Of a stretch of DNA of 64,000 nucleotides, positions 27,778-37,065 are shown one piece after another. The translations under genes were made by a program, and so were the position numbers. The DNA is from Flavihumibacter solisilvae. GTDB lineage: Bacteria > Bacteroidota > Bacteroidia > Chitinophagales > Chitinophagaceae. The notes under the pieces were generated by a model, which did not search any database, was not told where the DNA came from, and worked only from the letters and a program-made list of their open reading frames with translations. The first letter of the stretch is position 1. Each line of letters starts with the position of its first letter. Location: the NCBI RefSeq assembly GCF_000814475.1, contig NZ_JSVC01000019.1:186001-250000 (forward strand), read 5' to 3'.

Positions 27778-29253
27778 TTACCTGCCGCCAAATTCTATCT
27801 CATCATTTGGCAGGGGAAGGATATACATAGCCGATGAAGCAGGTATCAATCCGCCCGTCTGCGCGGGTATCGACCTGTTCAGCCTTTTGTACATGTGGAA
27901 GATCTGCCCTTCGCCATACCACTCTTTGCGTGCTTCCTTCACCAGCTCATCCATAAATTCAGTGTATGAATCGGTAGCCAGTGTTGTGCCTATTCCCCTG
28001 TTCCGTCTTACTTCATTGAAATAGTTCAGCGCTTTGGATGGATTGCCTTCAAAACTTGCTTCAGCAGCGATATAGTACATTTCACTGAGCCGGATTGCCG
28101 GTGCCATTAAGGGATGGCGGTCGGCAGTCGCATCATCTTCTTTCCCGTTAGGGTTACGGTAATACTTCAGCAGCTCAAGCCTGTTGCCACCGGTGGGCTG
28201 GAACCATTGTTTGTACCTGAGATCCTCGGCACCCACGCCACGGAACTCGTACAAAGTCTGCCCGGCATCAAGGTCGATCCAGAAGCTTGCGGTCTGCTGG
28301 CCGAAACGCCTGATCACATCATTTGCGCGTTCTTTGATGGGCCAGCCAAATACCAGCTCCTTATACAGGATCCGGTCTGTCATCTTTACATCCACATGAA
28401 TGAAATCAGCCTGGCTTGTCCATTTGAACTTGTTCGACTGGATCACCTCTTCGGCATTGACCAGGGCATTCACTTTATCCTGGCGATAGAGGTACACTCT
28501 CGCCAGTTCACCACATACTGCGTAGTAGTTGAGGCGGTGCCGCCTGTTCTGCAGGAATAGTGAAGGACTGGTCGTTTCAGTTGAGGAGTCAGTGGCATTT
28601 GGATAGTTCACCTGGTACGAGGGACGCAGGATTGAATCGGACGTCCGGAGCAGGGCTTTGGCTCCTTCGAGGTCGGCGATGACCTTCGTGAGCACTTCAT
28701 CAGCGCCAGACATGGCAGTTACCTTATTCGTATAAATGGTTACGTAAGGAATGCCGGCGAGGGTGGATTGCTGGTAAGAACCAAACAACCTGAACAGGTC
28801 GAAATGCAGGAAGGCCCGCAGCGCCATTGCCTCACCCTTAATGAGGGCAAAGTTGTTACCGGTAAAGAGGTCCGGCTTCTTATCAATCTCCTGCAGAATG
28901 AGGTTCGCATTCACGATGCCGTTATACAGGCCTTTCCAGGTTTTATCTTTCCGGGTAATGAAGTCAATATCCTTATAGTTGTAGCGACCTGTCTGCAGGT
29001 AATACATGGGATCCATGCCAGTAGCCAGGGTGTAGTTTTGTGCCAGCACTTCGGGATACCCGAATGTCAGCTCATCACCATAAAGATCGCCCTGTACACA
29101 TCTCGTATATACGCCGTTCAATGCTTCCTGGAAGCCGGCCTCGGTCTGGAACAGTTCGTCCCGCGACACTTCTGTCTCGGGCTGCAGGTCGAGCCATTTT
29201 TTACAGGAAGAAAGCGATAAGGCGATCAGCAGTATTGTTGTTAGTTTTTTCAT
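27778..29253 (-). CDS. RagB/SusD family nutrient-binding lipoprotein
   Basis: 491 residues. A lipoprotein signal (MKKLTTILLIALSLSSC, Cys17) is followed by KKWLDLQPETEVSRDELFQTEAGFQEALNGVY, a classical SusD opening. TPR-like helices run through the middle (KGEAMALRAFLHFDLFRLFG), and the RagB/SusD C-terminal domain includes RLSEMYYIAAEASF and ALNYFNEVRRNRGI. It forms the lid over the SusC barrel and binds the substrate outside the cell. It lies 19 bases after SusC. No glycan-specific residues can be assigned from sequence alone. Confidence 0.93.
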   Translation of the reverse strand: MKKLTTILLIALSLSSCKKWLDLQPETEVSRDELFQTEAGFQEALNGVYTRCVQGDLYGDELTFGYPEVLAQNYTLATGMDPMYYLQTGRYNYKDIDFITRKDKTWKGLYNGIVNANLILQEIDKKPDLFTGNNFALIKGEAMALRAFLHFDLFRLFGSYQQSTLAGIPYVTIYTNKVTAMSGADEVLTKVIADLEGAKALLRTSDSILRPSYQVNYPNATDSSTETTSPSLFLQNRRHRLNYYAVCGELARVYLYRQDKVNALVNAEEVIQSNKFKWTSQADFIHVDVKMTDRILYKELVFGWPIKERANDVIRRFGQQTASFWIDLDAGQTLYEFRGVGAEDLRYKQWFQPTGGNRLELLKYYRNPNGKEDDATADRHPLMAPAIRLSEMYYIAAEASFEGNPSKALNYFNEVRRNRGIGTTLATDSYTEFMDELVKEARKEWYGEGQIFHMYKRLNRSIPAQTGGLIPASSAMYILPLPNDEIEFGGR

Positions 29254-29272
29254 GTTTTGCTAGCTTTTTAGA

Positions 29273-32200
29273 TCAGAAACCTGCCATTACAGAAAATGTC
29301 ACACTCCGCGCAAACGGGTAGTCGATGCCCCGCTCCTGTTTCACCGACGACCAGCGCCAGATCTCGTTCATCGTTACCGCCAAACGGAGATTTTTCACCG
29401 GGGTGCGGGAAAGGATTTTTTTCATATCGTAGCCGAGGTAAAGAGATTGCAGCTCCAGCACATTATCCTGCTGTACGAAACGCGAACTTACATCTGTAGT
29501 ACCGAGGTCAGCGATGTTCTTATAGAAAGTATGGTCGCCACGCTGCTTCCATTTTTCATCGAACACGCGCGAATCGACATTGAAGCGTGGATCTGCATTT
29601 TCCACCCGGTCTACGAGTGTCTGGTTATAGAGGTCGCCACCGAAGCGCGTATAGAAACTCAGGTTGATGCTGAACTGCTTCCATACGCCGTAGAACCCGA
29701 AATACCCTTCGGCTGTTGGTGTCGAGTTTCCAACCGGCACAATATCGCGTGCACTCCAGTCGTAGGTAAGGGTTCCATCTTTCTTCACGTACAGTTCCCG
29801 CCCGTTTTCCGGGTCGATCCCGAGCGAACGGACCGCATAGATCGCGTTGAGTGATTGTCCTTCCTGGAACCTCAGGAGCGGTGCTCCCTTATATTCTTCA
29901 TCGTCCTGAACATCGTCAACCTTATCGTTATACGCTTTTAATGAGTTGGAGATCTTCACAATGGTGTTGGTATTGTGAACCATGTTCGCCATGACACTCA
30001 GCGAATGGTTTTTCCCCCTCAGGATATTTGCCTGGATGCCGAGTTCAAGGCCGGTATTGCGCATGTCACCGACGTTATCCTTGTAAGATGAGAACCCGGA
30101 TGATGGTGGCAGGGAAACATCCGCCAGCAATCCCATCGTAAGCTTGTAGTAATAACGAGGCAGGATCACGATCCTGTCGTCGAACAATCCAAGTTCAACC
30201 CCGAGATCATAGTTGCGGGTTTTCTGCCACTGCAGGTTGGGGTTACCGTAATTGTTTACGACAGCACCAAGGCCTGTTGAATACCAGTTGCCGGTATAAT
30301 AGTTATACGTCGGGTGTGACATATACGGATCGAAGGAAACCGATCCGGTAAGTCCCGTGCTGGCCCGCAGCTTCAGTCTGCTGATGGGCGAGTGCGCCAT
30401 AAAAGCTTCGCGGTGCAGGTTCCAGCCAATCCCGATTGCGGAGAACGGTGCCACCTTATTTTCGCTGCCGAATTTCGATGATCCATCCTGGCGGTAGATC
30501 ACGTCGAGCAGGTATTTGTTAGCGAAGGAATAGTTCACCGATAGAAACGCACCTGCAAGCCTGTCGCGCAATAACCGGCTGTAAGGCTTGGCATCTTTTC
30601 CATAACCCGCAGCAAAGCCGATGTCTGTAAACCGATCGTTATTGAAACCAATTACGTCGATGGAACGGAACCGCGACATATAAGTGCGCACATTCGTACC
30701 TGCCATGGCGTTGATGAAATGTTCGCCCAACTGCCTGTTGTAATTGAGCGTCAGGTTTCCGTCAAAGCTCGTTTCATCATTTGTTCCATAGGTATATGAG
30801 CCGCGTTCGTCAATCCGGTCGGGACCATAATTATAAAACGCATTAGCGAATGGTGATACAAACTGATCGCCGGTGGTCTTGGTCTTATTTATGCTCGCAA
30901 GCCCGCGGAACCGAAGCCCGGGCAGGATATTCCATTCCATTGTCAAAGCATCGATCACTTCGAGGTATTCCGAACGATCAAAACTGCCGAGGGTGGCATT
31001 GTACATCGGGTTAAGCACGGGCACGAATTTTCTTCCGCCCGCAGCGCTTTCCTGCTGTACCCAGGTATCGATCACCTGGATGGTCCTTCCCGTAGAATCA
31101 GACTTCGGGTAATAAGGGTTCATTTTGGTATAGTCGGAGAAGCTGCCATAGGGCGACTCCTTCGACTTCATCATGGTAACGGTAAGCTGGTTGCGGAACA
31201 GGAATTTGGATCCCTTGTTATAAGCGAGGCTGAGCCCGGTGCTGTAACGATCGCGACCTGAACCCTGCATCACGCCGGGCATTGTCTGGTAGCGAAGTTC
31301 GAGACCATAGCGAAGCGACTGGTCACCACCCTCAACATACAGGGAATGTTTATGCCCGAAAGCGGTACGAAGCGGTTGCGAAAGCCAATAGGTGTTCACT
31401 CCGCCAACCACGGCAGCTTTGTGATGGTAATAGAGACGATCCAGCTGGTCCTGGCTCATCGCCTGGTTCTTGTTCGCATCATATACGCCTGCAAGCCTTT
31501 CATACTCCAGCTTGTCTTCTGCGTTCAACACATCGTATTGCGTAAGGTCCGGCGAAGTCACGTTCAGTTCATAATTATAACTGACCTGCAGTTTCCCGCT
31601 CTTAGGTGCCTTTGTATTGATGACCACAACGCCATTGGCAGCGCGGGAACCATAAATGGCCGTGGCGGCAGCATCCTTCAGCAGGGTGATGGTCTGGATC
31701 CGGTTCACATCCAGGTCGTAGATCTTCTGAACGCTCACTTCGTAACCATCAAGGATGAAGGTGGGCATGTTCACATTGTTCGCGAGGTTGTTCCGGCTGA
31801 TGATATCCGTGCTGCCACCGGGTAAGGCGGTTGAGCCACGCACGGTGATATTGGGCATGCGGTTGGGATCGGAACCCAGCAGGGTATTTTCCATAATGCG
31901 GAAAGAAGGATCGAAGGTCTGCAGGCTCTTCATGATGTGCTGCGGATTGATCATCTTCAGTTCCTCACCAGTTACCGTAACTGCTGTTCCGGTAAAACTT
32001 TCCTTACGGATATTCTGGTACCCGGTTAATACTACGGCGGCAATTGTATCCCCCGTGCGTGCACGTTTCATCCGGATGATGAAGCCACCCGGACCATTTA
32101 CCGTATAGAATTCCGGTTCGAAGCCGATAAAACTGATCACCAGCACGGAACCGGGCTCCACTTTCAGGGTGAAGTCACCCGTGGCGCTTGCCGATGTACC

Positions 32201-32638
32201 GATAGAAGATCCTTTTACGGAGATACTTGCGCCTTCGAGCGGTTTGCCCATTTCGTCTACTACCCTGCCGGAGACCGTCACGGGGTCCGGCGCCTCCGGA
32301 ATTGCCATTTTTTTAGGCGACGGTTTTACCACAATGGTCTTGTTGACGATACTGTAATCGAGGAAGAGTTTGTTCAGGAAAGAGTCCAGGGCCGCGGTCA
32401 GTGGGGCGTCGACCAGGTTGAGGTCGATCTTTTTTGCTTCATCAAGGGTACTGGCATTGTAGAAAAAAGTGAAACCGGTCTGCCTGCTGATATCGCGCAG
32501 CACGGTTTTCACCGGTGCGTGACGGTAGGTCAGGCTCACCTGCTGTGCCGCACCGTTTGCGGAGACCTGTAAGAAGCCGGCCAGTAATAGAAAAGCAGTC
32601 CACTTCATAACCCGGATAATTTGATTTCGGAAAATCAT
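29273..32638 (-). CDS. SusC/RagA TonB-linked outer-membrane transporter with STN domain
   Basis: 1121 residues. A signal peptide (around MKWTAFLLLAGFLQVSA; an alternative start is the Met at 32608) is followed by an STN domain at about residues 40-105 (VKTVLRDISRQTGFTFFYN), a carboxypeptidase-like domain (VSGRVVDEMGKPLEGASISVKG), a plug with DAAATAIYGSRAANGVVVI, and a long barrel. The STN domain is the signalling extension that contacts FecR-type anti-sigma factors, and a FecR gene and sigma factor lie immediately upstream, so transport is expected to induce its own expression. The leader between FecR and SusC is 182 bases. Confidence 0.95.
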   Translation of the reverse strand: MIFRNQIIRVMKWTAFLLLAGFLQVSANGAAQQVSLTYRHAPVKTVLRDISRQTGFTFFYNASTLDEAKKIDLNLVDAPLTAALDSFLNKLFLDYSIVNKTIVVKPSPKKMAIPEAPDPVTVSGRVVDEMGKPLEGASISVKGSSIGTSASATGDFTLKVEPGSVLVISFIGFEPEFYTVNGPGGFIIRMKRARTGDTIAAVVLTGYQNIRKESFTGTAVTVTGEELKMINPQHIMKSLQTFDPSFRIMENTLLGSDPNRMPNITVRGSTALPGGSTDIISRNNLANNVNMPTFILDGYEVSVQKIYDLDVNRIQTITLLKDAAATAIYGSRAANGVVVINTKAPKSGKLQVSYNYELNVTSPDLTQYDVLNAEDKLEYERLAGVYDANKNQAMSQDQLDRLYYHHKAAVVGGVNTYWLSQPLRTAFGHKHSLYVEGGDQSLRYGLELRYQTMPGVMQGSGRDRYSTGLSLAYNKGSKFLFRNQLTVTMMKSKESPYGSFSDYTKMNPYYPKSDSTGRTIQVIDTWVQQESAAGGRKFVPVLNPMYNATLGSFDRSEYLEVIDALTMEWNILPGLRFRGLASINKTKTTGDQFVSPFANAFYNYGPDRIDERGSYTYGTNDETSFDGNLTLNYNRQLGEHFINAMAGTNVRTYMSRFRSIDVIGFNNDRFTDIGFAAGYGKDAKPYSRLLRDRLAGAFLSVNYSFANKYLLDVIYRQDGSSKFGSENKVAPFSAIGIGWNLHREAFMAHSPISRLKLRASTGLTGSVSFDPYMSHPTYNYYTGNWYSTGLGAVVNNYGNPNLQWQKTRNYDLGVELGLFDDRIVILPRYYYKLTMGLLADVSLPPSSGFSSYKDNVGDMRNTGLELGIQANILRGKNHSLSVMANMVHNTNTIVKISNSLKAYNDKVDDVQDDEEYKGAPLLRFQEGQSLNAIYAVRSLGIDPENGRELYVKKDGTLTYDWSARDIVPVGNSTPTAEGYFGFYGVWKQFSINLSFYTRFGGDLYNQTLVDRVENADPRFNVDSRVFDEKWKQRGDHTFYKNIADLGTTDVSSRFVQQDNVLELQSLYLGYDMKKILSRTPVKNLRLAVTMNEIWRWSSVKQERGIDYPFARSVTFSVMAGF

Positions 32639-32701
32639 AATTTTGATACCAATTGGGATGAATAAATGCAGTTGTCTAGGCTGATATGTTCGCCCGATCC
32701 A

Positions 32702-32735
32702 TACCGGAAGCGTTGCAGCGCTGCCGGTTTTTTTT
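32702..32735 (+). other. Terminator-like hairpin, plus orientation, in the SusC leader
   Basis: CCGGAAGCG and CGCTGCCGG, one mismatch, form a 9-base stem with a 6-base loop, followed by eight Ts. As written it would stop transcription on the plus strand, where no gene ends. On the minus strand it is a hairpin in the 5' leader of the SusC mRNA without a following U-run. Confidence 0.35.
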
Positions 32736-32820
32736 ATGGGCGTTTTTATGGGCGTATGGTATCTAAGCTTCCGGAGGTTTTAATTTTCTCATTTGCAGTT
32801 GTTTTGTTTTGGTTTGGTTT

Positions 32821-34029
32821 TTATGGTAATACGGTGACCTTGCGGCCCTCGCGTTTTACGCGCAGTTTGCTGAGTTCAAGAATGCTGAAGATCTCGTCGA
32901 TGGTGCTGCTGCGGGGAATGGTGCCTTCAAATCGTTCATCAGGGACTTTCGCAGCATAAAAAACTTCTATATCATACCAGCGCTCAAGTTGCTGCATCAC
33001 TTCATGGATGTCGGCATTCACAAAAGCGAACTGGCCATTGTGCCAGGCCATCACCGGTTCGGTATCCACGGTATGAACAGCAATTCTGTCGTTACTGATC
33101 CGTCCCTGCTGACCCGGCGCCAGGTATGCAGGTTCCCGGTTACCGGCGCTGACCATTACCTTGCCTTCAACCAGCGTGGTATTAATAGTTGATAAATCCG
33201 GGTAAGCATTAATATTGAACTTCGTGCCTAATACGGCAACTTCTCCCTGTTTGCCTGAAGATTGTTTGATATCGACGATAAAAGGCTTCTTTTCCCTGGT
33301 GGGTTTAACTTCGAGGTATACTTCACCGGTAATCTCCACTCTTCGTTCATTACCAGGGAATGAGGTCGGAAACCTGATAGATGACGCTGCATTCAACCAG
33401 GCCCGTGATCCGTCGGGAAGTATCACGCTGTATTCCCCGCCGCGCGGCGTTGCGACGGTATTAAAATTGACATCAGCACCGTTCGTAACCGGTGTTTTGC
33501 CTTCGCTGAAGGTGTAGGTGAGGATACCACCCTGCTTAGTAATCTTCACATCACCCTGCGATGCGAGGTTTCCGTTCGCACTGCTGTCGAGTTCGATCAC
33601 GGAACCGTTGGCAAGGGTGAGTGTGGCTTTTTTGCCACCGGGAAGAAGGTCTGCCTGTACTGAGGCCAGTTGGGAAGTTGGTTTGCGGTCCGCTTGACGG
33701 ATGCTGTACCAGGTGATGGCGCCGGCGATCACCAGCAGGAAAACTGCCGCAATGCGCAACCAGGTTTTGCGCATGCTGACTACGGGTGCAGGTTTGACAG
33801 CCTCTTCGGAAGCCAGGATCCTGGCGGGAACATCTTTCAGGTGGGAATCAGCAAGTTGCCTGATATTATCAGAGGGTTCATAACGCTGCCAGGCATGGGA
33901 CAATAAGTCCGCCAGCTGCTCATCATTATCCGCCTGGCCCACCAGCCGGGCTAGTTCCGCATTCTCCTCTTCAGTCGTTTCTCCTTTTAAAAACCGGTCA
34001 GTAAGCGCGTAAATTCTCTCCACAGGCAT
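32821..34029 (-). CDS. FecR family anti-sigma regulator
   Basis: 402 residues. The N-terminal cytoplasmic part (about 1-85) has YALTDRFLKGETTEEENAELARLV, which would hold the sigma factor. One membrane helix follows at about residues 89-109 (WLRIAAVFLLVIAGAITW). The periplasmic FecR domain (about 170-280) includes TPRGGEYSVILPDGSRAWLNAASSI-type sequence, and a C-terminal DUF4974/secretin-like piece includes DIHEVMQQLERWYDIEVFY. It is encoded 85 bases after the sigma factor and 182 before SusC, the standard Bacteroidota cell-surface signalling arrangement. Confidence 0.93.
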   Translation of the reverse strand: MPVERIYALTDRFLKGETTEEENAELARLVGQADNDEQLADLLSHAWQRYEPSDNIRQLADSHLKDVPARILASEEAVKPAPVVSMRKTWLRIAAVFLLVIAGAITWYSIRQADRKPTSQLASVQADLLPGGKKATLTLANGSVIELDSSANGNLASQGDVKITKQGGILTYTFSEGKTPVTNGADVNFNTVATPRGGEYSVILPDGSRAWLNAASSIRFPTSFPGNERRVEITGEVYLEVKPTREKKPFIVDIKQSSGKQGEVAVLGTKFNINAYPDLSTINTTLVEGKVMVSAGNREPAYLAPGQQGRISNDRIAVHTVDTEPVMAWHNGQFAFVNADIHEVMQQLERWYDIEVFYAAKVPDERFEGTIPRSSTIDEIFSILELSKLRVKREGRKVTVLP

Positions 34030-34114
34030 AAAAAATTATAATGTCTGATATGGAAAGACAATCGGCAGAAAAAAGAGGCATAGTCGAAGGGAGAAAATAT
34101 TTTCTCTTCGAGAC

Positions 34115-34723
34115 TTATTGACTTTTAAACAATGTCGCCAGGGCAATGAACCACAGTACCAGTTTCGGCTGTTGCGGGAATTCATCGAGATGGCGACGCA
34201 ACGTGCGCAATGCCTGGATCATATGGTTCTTGACAGTTCCGGGGGAAATGTTGAGCTGGACGGCGATCTCGTGGTGCTTAAGGCCCTGTTCACGGCTCAG
34301 CGTATATACGAGCTTTTGCTGGGCCGGCAGCCGGTTTACCAGGGCCTGGATAGTCTTTTCAAGGTCGCGCGCCTCAAATGCCTGCTCGGTACTTACCGGG
34401 GAGGGTAAGGCCTGCTTCAATTCAGAAAGTACCAGTGTTTCCCTGGCAGTCTTGCGGAAAGCATTGATGGCCTGGTTCTGCGCCATCCGGAAAATATAAG
34501 CATCCAGGTTTTCGATCTCCCCGAGCTTTGACCTGTTTTTCCAGATCAGCGCAAACACTTCCTGCACCACATCCTCGGCCATTTCTGCCGATTCAGTGAG
34601 CTTATACATGAAGCCGAACAACCTGTATTTATAGCGGTGAAAAAGTTCAGTGAAAGCAGCTTCACTTCCTTCCGTTACCTGCCTGACAAGTGCTGCGTCT
34701 GCATATGAATCGTCCCTAACCAA
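34115..34723 (-). CDS. ECF RNA polymerase sigma-70 factor (FecI-type), TTG start
   Basis: 202 residues. Region 2 at about residues 15-80 includes FTELFHRYKYRLFGFMYKL and AEDVVQEVFALIWKN. Region 4 at about residues 130-185 includes LPAQQKLVYTLSREQGLKHHEIA and LNISPGTVKNHMIQAL. No ATG starts this frame: a TGA lies a few codons upstream and conserved sequence begins at once, so the TTG at 34723 is the likely start. Together with the FecR gene it should control the SusC-SusD-DUF4843-PKD-TlpA genes. It is divergent from the NAD(P)-oxidoreductase. Confidence 0.9.
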   Translation of the reverse strand: MVRDDSYADAALVRQVTEGSEAAFTELFHRYKYRLFGFMYKLTESAEMAEDVVQEVFALIWKNRSKLGEIENLDAYIFRMAQNQAINAFRKTARETLVLSELKQALPSPVSTEQAFEARDLEKTIQALVNRLPAQQKLVYTLSREQGLKHHEIAVQLNISPGTVKNHMIQALRTLRRHLDEFPQQPKLVLWFIALATLFKSQ

Positions 34724-34823
34724 TATGCGTATCGTCTTTTTTCAATTATGCAATGTAAAGAAAATCGGGTAAAAGCAGAAGCGGCGCGGGCCATTTCACC
34801 CGCCAGTTGAAAGCTACTTAGCC

Positions 34824-34831
34824 TATCTTTA
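34824..34831 (+). promoter_or_regulatory. -7 box-like element upstream of the NAD(P)-oxidoreductase
   Basis: TATCTTTA matches seven of eight positions of the Bacteroidota TAnnTTTG box and lies 16 bases before the ATG at 34848. No well-spaced -33 element is evident. Confidence 0.35.
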
Positions 34832-34847
34832 TACAAACAATAAGCTC

Positions 34848-35699
34848 ATGGTTGCATTTTTAGGAATGGGATTGCTCGGGACAAACTTTGTAAAGGCGAT
34901 GCTGAAGAAAGGAGTTGAAGTGCAGGTCTGGAACCGGACGCCGGGCAAGGCAGGCGCACTTGCAGGCGAAGGCGCAAAAGCATTTGAGCAAGCGGCCGAT
35001 GCCGTAAGGAATGCGGATGTTATTCATGTAACCCTGAAGGATGATGCTTCCGTGAACGACGTACTGAACCTGGCGCAAGGCGGGTTTAAACCGGGAGCGA
35101 TCATTGTCGATCACACCACCACATCGGTTGAAGGCTCTATAGAAAGAACGAATCTCTGGAAAGAGCGTGGCTATACATACCTCCATGCCCCGGTATTTAT
35201 GGGGCCAGTCAATGCACTCGAGAGTACTGGCTTCATGCTTGTTTCCGGCGACCAGCAGCTCATCAGCAAACTGGAACCACAACTTTCGGCAATGACGGGC
35301 AGGCTGATCAACTACGGCGAGCAGCCGGGTAAAGCAGCAGGCATGAAACTGGTTGGCAACTTATTCCTGGTAAGCTTCACAGCCGGTATCGCCGATTCGC
35401 TTTCATTGGCAAGTGCGCTGAACATTCCTTCTTCAGATGTCGGTGAACTCTTCGACATCTGGAACCCGGCGATGATCCTGCAGGCACGACTGAAAAAAGT
35501 CGCAGGCGGCAAATATGATAACCCGTCATGGGAATTAAGCATGGCAAGGAAAGACACCCAGTTGTTCATGGATACCGCGTCTAAAGCCGGCAAAGGTTTC
35601 ATAGCCGTTCCTGCCATCGCAAAAAAGATGGACCAGTTGATCGCTGAAGGTCACGGGAACGACGACTGGACCGTGCTGGGAAAGGATTCACGCATGTGA
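34848..35699 (+). CDS. NAD(P)-dependent oxidoreductase, 3-hydroxyisobutyrate dehydrogenase-like
   Basis: 283 residues, cytoplasmic. The N-terminal Rossmann domain opens VAFLGMGLLGTNFVKAMLKKG with a GxGxxG motif. ADVIHVTLKDDASVNDVL and IIVDHTTTSVEGS match the beta-hydroxyacid dehydrogenase family, and GEQPGKAAGMKLVGNLFLVSF in the C-terminal helical domain contains the catalytic Lys region. Members act on 3-hydroxyisobutyrate, tartronate semialdehyde, succinic semialdehyde or related compounds; the exact substrate is not visible. The permease gene follows with its frame overlapping the stop codon, so the two may be co-transcribed. Confidence 0.88.
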   Translation: MVAFLGMGLLGTNFVKAMLKKGVEVQVWNRTPGKAGALAGEGAKAFEQAADAVRNADVIHVTLKDDASVNDVLNLAQGGFKPGAIIVDHTTTSVEGSIERTNLWKERGYTYLHAPVFMGPVNALESTGFMLVSGDQQLISKLEPQLSAMTGRLINYGEQPGKAAGMKLVGNLFLVSFTAGIADSLSLASALNIPSSDVGELFDIWNPAMILQARLKKVAGGKYDNPSWELSMARKDTQLFMDTASKAGKGFIAVPAIAKKMDQLIAEGHGNDDWTVLGKDSRM

Positions 35700-35722
35700 C
35701 AGGTTTATTTACATTTAAATAC

Positions 35723-37021
35723 ATGCTTTCACACTTCAGGTTAAAGGAAAACAACAGCACCGCACAAACGGAGATCCTTGCGGGTGTATCGAGCTTCCTC
35801 GCCACTTCCTACATCATTGTGGTTAACCCGGGTATTCTCAGCCATGCCGGGCTACCATTCGCAGCAGTTCTCACCGCAACCGTGCTGGTTTGTTTTTTCA
35901 GCTCGGTGATGATGGGACTGTACGCGCATAACCCGATCATTGTTGCGCCGGGCATGGGATTGAATGCATTCTTCACTTATAGTGCGGTGCTTGGCATGGG
36001 AGTTCCGTGGCAGACTGCGCTGGGAGCGGTTTTCTGGTCGGGGGTGTTTTTCCTGTTGCTATCGGTATTCAATATCCGGACATTCATTGTAAAGGCGATT
36101 CCCCGACCCTTGCGCTATGCCATTGCCGCGGGTATCGGGCTTTTCATTACACTGATTGGACTATCGAATGCAGGATTTATTGTTCACAATCCCGCTACCA
36201 TTATCGGTCACAGTAAGTTTACGCCACCCGTACTCGTGTTTCTTTCGGGGTTGTTCCTCACAGCAGTACTGATCGTCCGGAAGGTCAAGGGCGCCATCCT
36301 GCTGGGGATCGTAGCAACCACCCTGCTGGCGGCTACACTCGGACGTGGCTGGGGAGAAACGACACTGGTCAATTACAAGGGTCTTGTGGCCATGCCCGAC
36401 TTCAGCCTGCTGTTTACACTCGACCTGGCGGGTTCACTGAAATTCGCTGTACTGCCGGTCATCTTTGCATTCGTATTTACAGACCTTTTCGATAGCCTGT
36501 CGACACTGGTTGGACTTGCAGAAGCGGCCAACCTGGTTGACGAGAACGGTGATCCACGGAACGTCAAGCGCGCACTCGTTACCGATGCTGTATCCACGAC
36601 ACTCGCCGGCCTGGTGGGATCCAGTCCGGGTACCGCTTATATTGAATCTGCCGTCGGCATTGAGGAAGGTGGCCGGACCGGGCTAACGGCCGTGGTGGCA
36701 GCCATTCTTTTCCTGCCCTTTCTTTTCCTGGCCCCGTTACTGTCCATGGTACCCGCAATTGCGACCGCTCCTGCCCTCGTGCTTGTCGGAACCTTTATGT
36801 TACGCCCGGTAACAAAGATCAACTGGATGCAGCTGGACGACGCCTTCCCTGCTTTCCTTGCCATGGTGATCATCCCCTTCAGCTATTCTATTACACAGGG
36901 CATTATCTGGGGTTTCCTGGGGTGGACGGTCATCAAGTTTGCAGTGGGGAAGAGGCGTGAATTGTCGCCCGCCCTCCTGATCATTGACCTGTTCTGCGTG
37001 CTTGCAGTTGTGATTGAATAA
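35723..37021 (+). CDS. NCS2 family purine permease (AzgA/PbuG-like)
   Basis: 432 residues from the ATG at 35723; the frame is open from a GTG at 35696 overlapping the previous stop, but family alignment favours MLSHFRLKENN. A polytopic inner-membrane symporter for hypoxanthine, guanine or adenine. Landmarks are GMGLNAFFTYSAVLGMG, FTDLFDSLSTLVGLAEAANLVDENG and GSSPGTAYIESAVGIEEGGRTGLTAVV, which belong specifically to the AzgA branch. It follows an oxidoreductase gene and precedes a secreted amidohydrolase, both on the plus strand. Confidence 0.92.
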   Translation: MLSHFRLKENNSTAQTEILAGVSSFLATSYIIVVNPGILSHAGLPFAAVLTATVLVCFFSSVMMGLYAHNPIIVAPGMGLNAFFTYSAVLGMGVPWQTALGAVFWSGVFFLLLSVFNIRTFIVKAIPRPLRYAIAAGIGLFITLIGLSNAGFIVHNPATIIGHSKFTPPVLVFLSGLFLTAVLIVRKVKGAILLGIVATTLLAATLGRGWGETTLVNYKGLVAMPDFSLLFTLDLAGSLKFAVLPVIFAFVFTDLFDSLSTLVGLAEAANLVDENGDPRNVKRALVTDAVSTTLAGLVGSSPGTAYIESAVGIEEGGRTGLTAVVAAILFLPFLFLAPLLSMVPAIATAPALVLVGTFMLRPVTKINWMQLDDAFPAFLAMVIIPFSYSITQGIIWGFLGWTVIKFAVGKRRELSPALLIIDLFCVLAVVIE

Positions 37022-37041
37022 CGGGATGTCTGCAGGTTCAA

Positions 37042-37049
37042 TATCTTCG
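37042..37049 (+). promoter_or_regulatory. -7 box-like element upstream of the amidohydrolase
   Basis: TATCTTCG differs from the Bacteroidota TAnnTTTG box at one position. It lies 16 bases before the ATG at 37066, at the same spacing as the candidate box of the oxidoreductase gene. Confidence 0.3.
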
Positions 37050-37065
37050 CCCGAAATTTACCGTG

